From Phoronis australis (taxonomy: Eukaryota; Phoronida; Phoronidae): a DNA stretch of 64,000 nucleotides. The stretch spans positions 171,887-235,886 of the forward strand of contig NMRA01000298.1 of assembly GCA_002633005.1 (NCBI GenBank), given 5' to 3'. Position numbers and translations under genes: made by a program. Below the pieces are notes generated by a model. It searched no databases and was not told the DNA's origin. It was given only the letters and a program-made list of their open reading frames with translations. Of this stretch, positions 62,421 through 64,000 are shown piece by piece; position 1 is the first letter of the stretch; each line of letters begins with the position of its first letter.

Positions 62421-62619
62421 CTTGGCCTGGACGATAATCATCTCTTGCCTTGCCCTTATACCACGCTATCTCTATTTTTCCTGGAGAGGGACACTCTTGG
62501 TCGTTAAAGGTAAAGAACCATCGAGAGCAACAACCGCCGCAGTTGTAACCTGCGCGAATGACACCGCGGAATTTCACCCTCAACGAAGTGTAAGAGTATT
62601 GCTTCTTGAAGGTCCTTGT
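62421..62619 (-). CDS. Right gene, CTHRC1-like domain 1, exon B
   Basis: A 199 bp exon, phases 0 to 1, with acceptor GTTTCAG and donor GTGAGT. The core reads LRVKFRGVIRAGYN, CGGCCSRWFFTFN and ECPSPGKIEIAWY. All diagnostic positions match the left copy and vertebrate CTHRC1. The intron before it is only about 210 bases. Confidence 0.88.
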
Positions 62620-62830
62620 CTGAAACATTGGCAGCAATTCGATAAAGTATAGCGGACTATATGTGCAGCACGTTTTTCTAGCTCCTGAACAAAGAAGTCT
62701 TATATGTATCTAAAGCGAAATCCAGTCACTACAAATCAAATATAAGCGGAACATTAGAACTGGTTCGGATACCTCAAGATTTACGCTCACTATGAAATTA
62801 CTAGACTTTCCTTTCAGAAATCAAACTTAC

Positions 62831-62925
62831 CATTAAAACTCCGTTGTCGGTTCCACTACCGTAATTGGTGTAATAATAGTGTCGGATATTGGCAACCGGA
62901 ATTTCATCACATTCTTTGAAAGGGG
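62831..62925 (-). CDS. Right gene, CTHRC1-like domain 1, exon A
   Basis: A 95 bp exon, phases 1 to 0, with acceptor AACACAG and donor GTAAGT. It encodes APFKECDEIPVANIRHYYY, then GSGTDNGVLM. It is the first exon of the right gene seen in the window. The phase 1 start requires an upstream exon ending in phase 1, as the left gene's Cys-rich exon does. No such exon is visible up to 64000. Confidence 0.84.
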
Positions 62926-63728
62926 CTGTGTTTGAGAAGAGAGCTATTAGTGAAATAATGAAATTGGTTGACACACCACGAGTTTGTTTTAGAGCAGTAA
63001 GCGTACTAACTTGTGGATCTAGGATATCGCTAGCCTTAGTACAAAGTTGTTTAATAAGCATACAGATTTGCACAGACGTGGGTAAAAAAGTGGTAAGATA
63101 AAATTTGACGGGAAGTTAATCTCAATAAAAAGTACAATCTTCGTTGAGTAAACTAAATTATTTAACAGTGTTGGAAAAAATGGCGTTCTACCGTTATTCT
63201 GCTGCTAAAGTTGTGAAGCGAGCTTTAGCGACGGCGTTCGGTGACATGAAATATTGCGTCACCTATTGGCCAGTTTATTTTTTCGCCTATTTTTCAATCA
63301 GTCGTTGCTCTGTCACGAGCTTGCATACACGTCCCAAAAATTATTGGAACTGGTTTCACTTCATTTTAAGTTTTTAGAAATTTGGTATCGAAAACCTTAA
63401 TTTCAGAACAACTTGCTGCTTCAAAGTTGTCGCAAAAAATTAGGAAATGGCGCGTGCTTGTGACACGAGCGTACTGTTTTCAAAATGACGACATACTTTT
63501 CATTGTTAGAAAAGGCAGAGAGTCACGCGAGAAAATGACGTTTGTTGTATTGTATTGCTTATCACTTAAACGGCTCTAACAGGCAAGGTGGGTGTCGGTT
63601 GATTCCCAGATTTAGCATGCGTCCCGTCTGGTCTTTAGCTCTACATGTTGATACAAGTTTCACGGCGAGGTGACGAGCAGAACAACACTGGCTGTATGCA
63701 ATATCCGGGTTTACGGAAAAAATACACA

Positions 63729-63953
63729 CAATGGTACCTAGCTGTATTTTGACGACTGTCTTCATACAGCTAGATGGCTGGCTAGAAAAGCGCAATCGCA
63801 AGGGGGCCCAACTTCACTTTTTCTTGTATAGCGTCCACATTTAACTTTAAAAAGGCGTTCTACTTCTTCGTTTAGTTAGACCCAAGAGCAGTGCCCCTAA
63901 ACTAAGCCAGCCAGCTTTCTGTATGAAGACTTTAGTCAAAGTACAGCTATGTA
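63729..63953. mobile_element. Short inverted-repeat (MITE-like) structure
   Basis: Arms of about 50 bases, 63731-63782 and 63903-63952, are reverse complements with some mismatches (GTACCTAGCTGTA against TACAGCTATGTAC, and CTTCATACAG against CTGTATGAAG). The loop of about 120 bases contains text that aligns to 18610-18700 of the left gene, so the arms may have formed around existing intron sequence. Confidence 0.5.
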
Positions 63954-64000
63954 CGAAATAGCGTTTAAGTCTGGCTTAACGGTATTAAAATTCTAAGAAC

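Larger units (their letters stand above)
41394..64000 (-). other. Right gene span: CTHRC1-FN2-CTHRC1-CTHRC1 protein, 5' end off window
   Basis: Ten exons run from 62925 down to the stop codon at 41396-41394. Phases agree at every junction. The encoded order is CTHRC1-like domain 1, FN2, domain 2, domain 3. By analogy with the left copy, a Cys-rich exon and a signal peptide/PAN exon should lie beyond 64000. It is the tandem paralogue of the gene at 33226-1. The last intron (47255-41540, 5.7 kb) carries a Penelope-like element and a SINE. Confidence 0.8.

Noticed and set aside
63562-63801. Possible first exon of the right gene (internal MKTVVKIQLGTIVCIF resembles a signal peptide)
   Set aside because: No PAN similarity, no good donor in phase, and the ATG region falls in the arm of an inverted repeat.

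Overview
The window is eukaryotic nuclear DNA: short exons with GT/AG splice sites lie in kilobase introns full of decayed retro- and DNA-transposons, satellites and assembly gaps. AT-rich DNA, many ACATGTA-type motifs, extracellular modules (PAN, fibronectin type II, CTHRC1-like) and roughly 3% divergence between apparent haplotypes suggest a marine invertebrate. A cephalochordate is my leading guess, and an anthozoan is not excluded.

The main content is two tandem paralogous genes on the minus strand. They encode modular secreted proteins built from CTHRC1-like domains (the C-terminal domain of collagen triple helix repeat-containing 1) without collagen repeats. Each CTHRC1-like domain is split over three exons (A, B, C) with intron phases 1-0, 0-1 and 1-1. 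The fibronectin type II (FN2) exon is also 1-1. All modules are therefore symmetrical class 1-1 units.

The left gene starts at 33226 with a signal peptide plus a PAN/apple-like domain. It continues with a small Cys-rich exon (22164-22275), CTHRC1 domain 1 (18510 to 15915), FN2 (11331 to 11164) and CTHRC1 domain 2 (exons at 9428 and 6784), then leaves the window on the left. The right gene enters from beyond 64000. It has CTHRC1 domain 1 (62925 to 58436), FN2 (56780 to 56613), domain 2 (51743 to 48867) and domain 3 (48257 to 41394, with the stop codon). Exon lengths match between the copies except for one nine-base difference. Introns also align: about 1-460 with 49375-49790, and 6.4-18.7 kb with 50.3-63.9 kb.

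The spacer between the two genes holds a dead copy of the last two exons (37654-37879 and 33907-34063). A dead copy of the PAN exon lies at about 23.5-23.9 kb. Copy-specific insertions explain most length differences: a LINE and a fold-back element at 3.5-6.3 kb, an unknown 3 kb element at 12.4-15.6 kb, a SINE with perfect 10 bp target duplications at 16381-16629, a PIF/IS4-like transposase fragment and a small secreted ORF at 54.3-55.4 kb, and a Penelope-like element at 44.5-45.9 kb. A higher-order satellite fills 24.4-27.9 kb. Two near-identical direct duplications joined by a single N (34.7-35.8 kb and 52.0-53.7 kb) look like unmerged haplotypes, not biology.

The exon models rest on conserved reading frames, matching phases and paralogue comparison made by eye. 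No search or transcript evidence was available.
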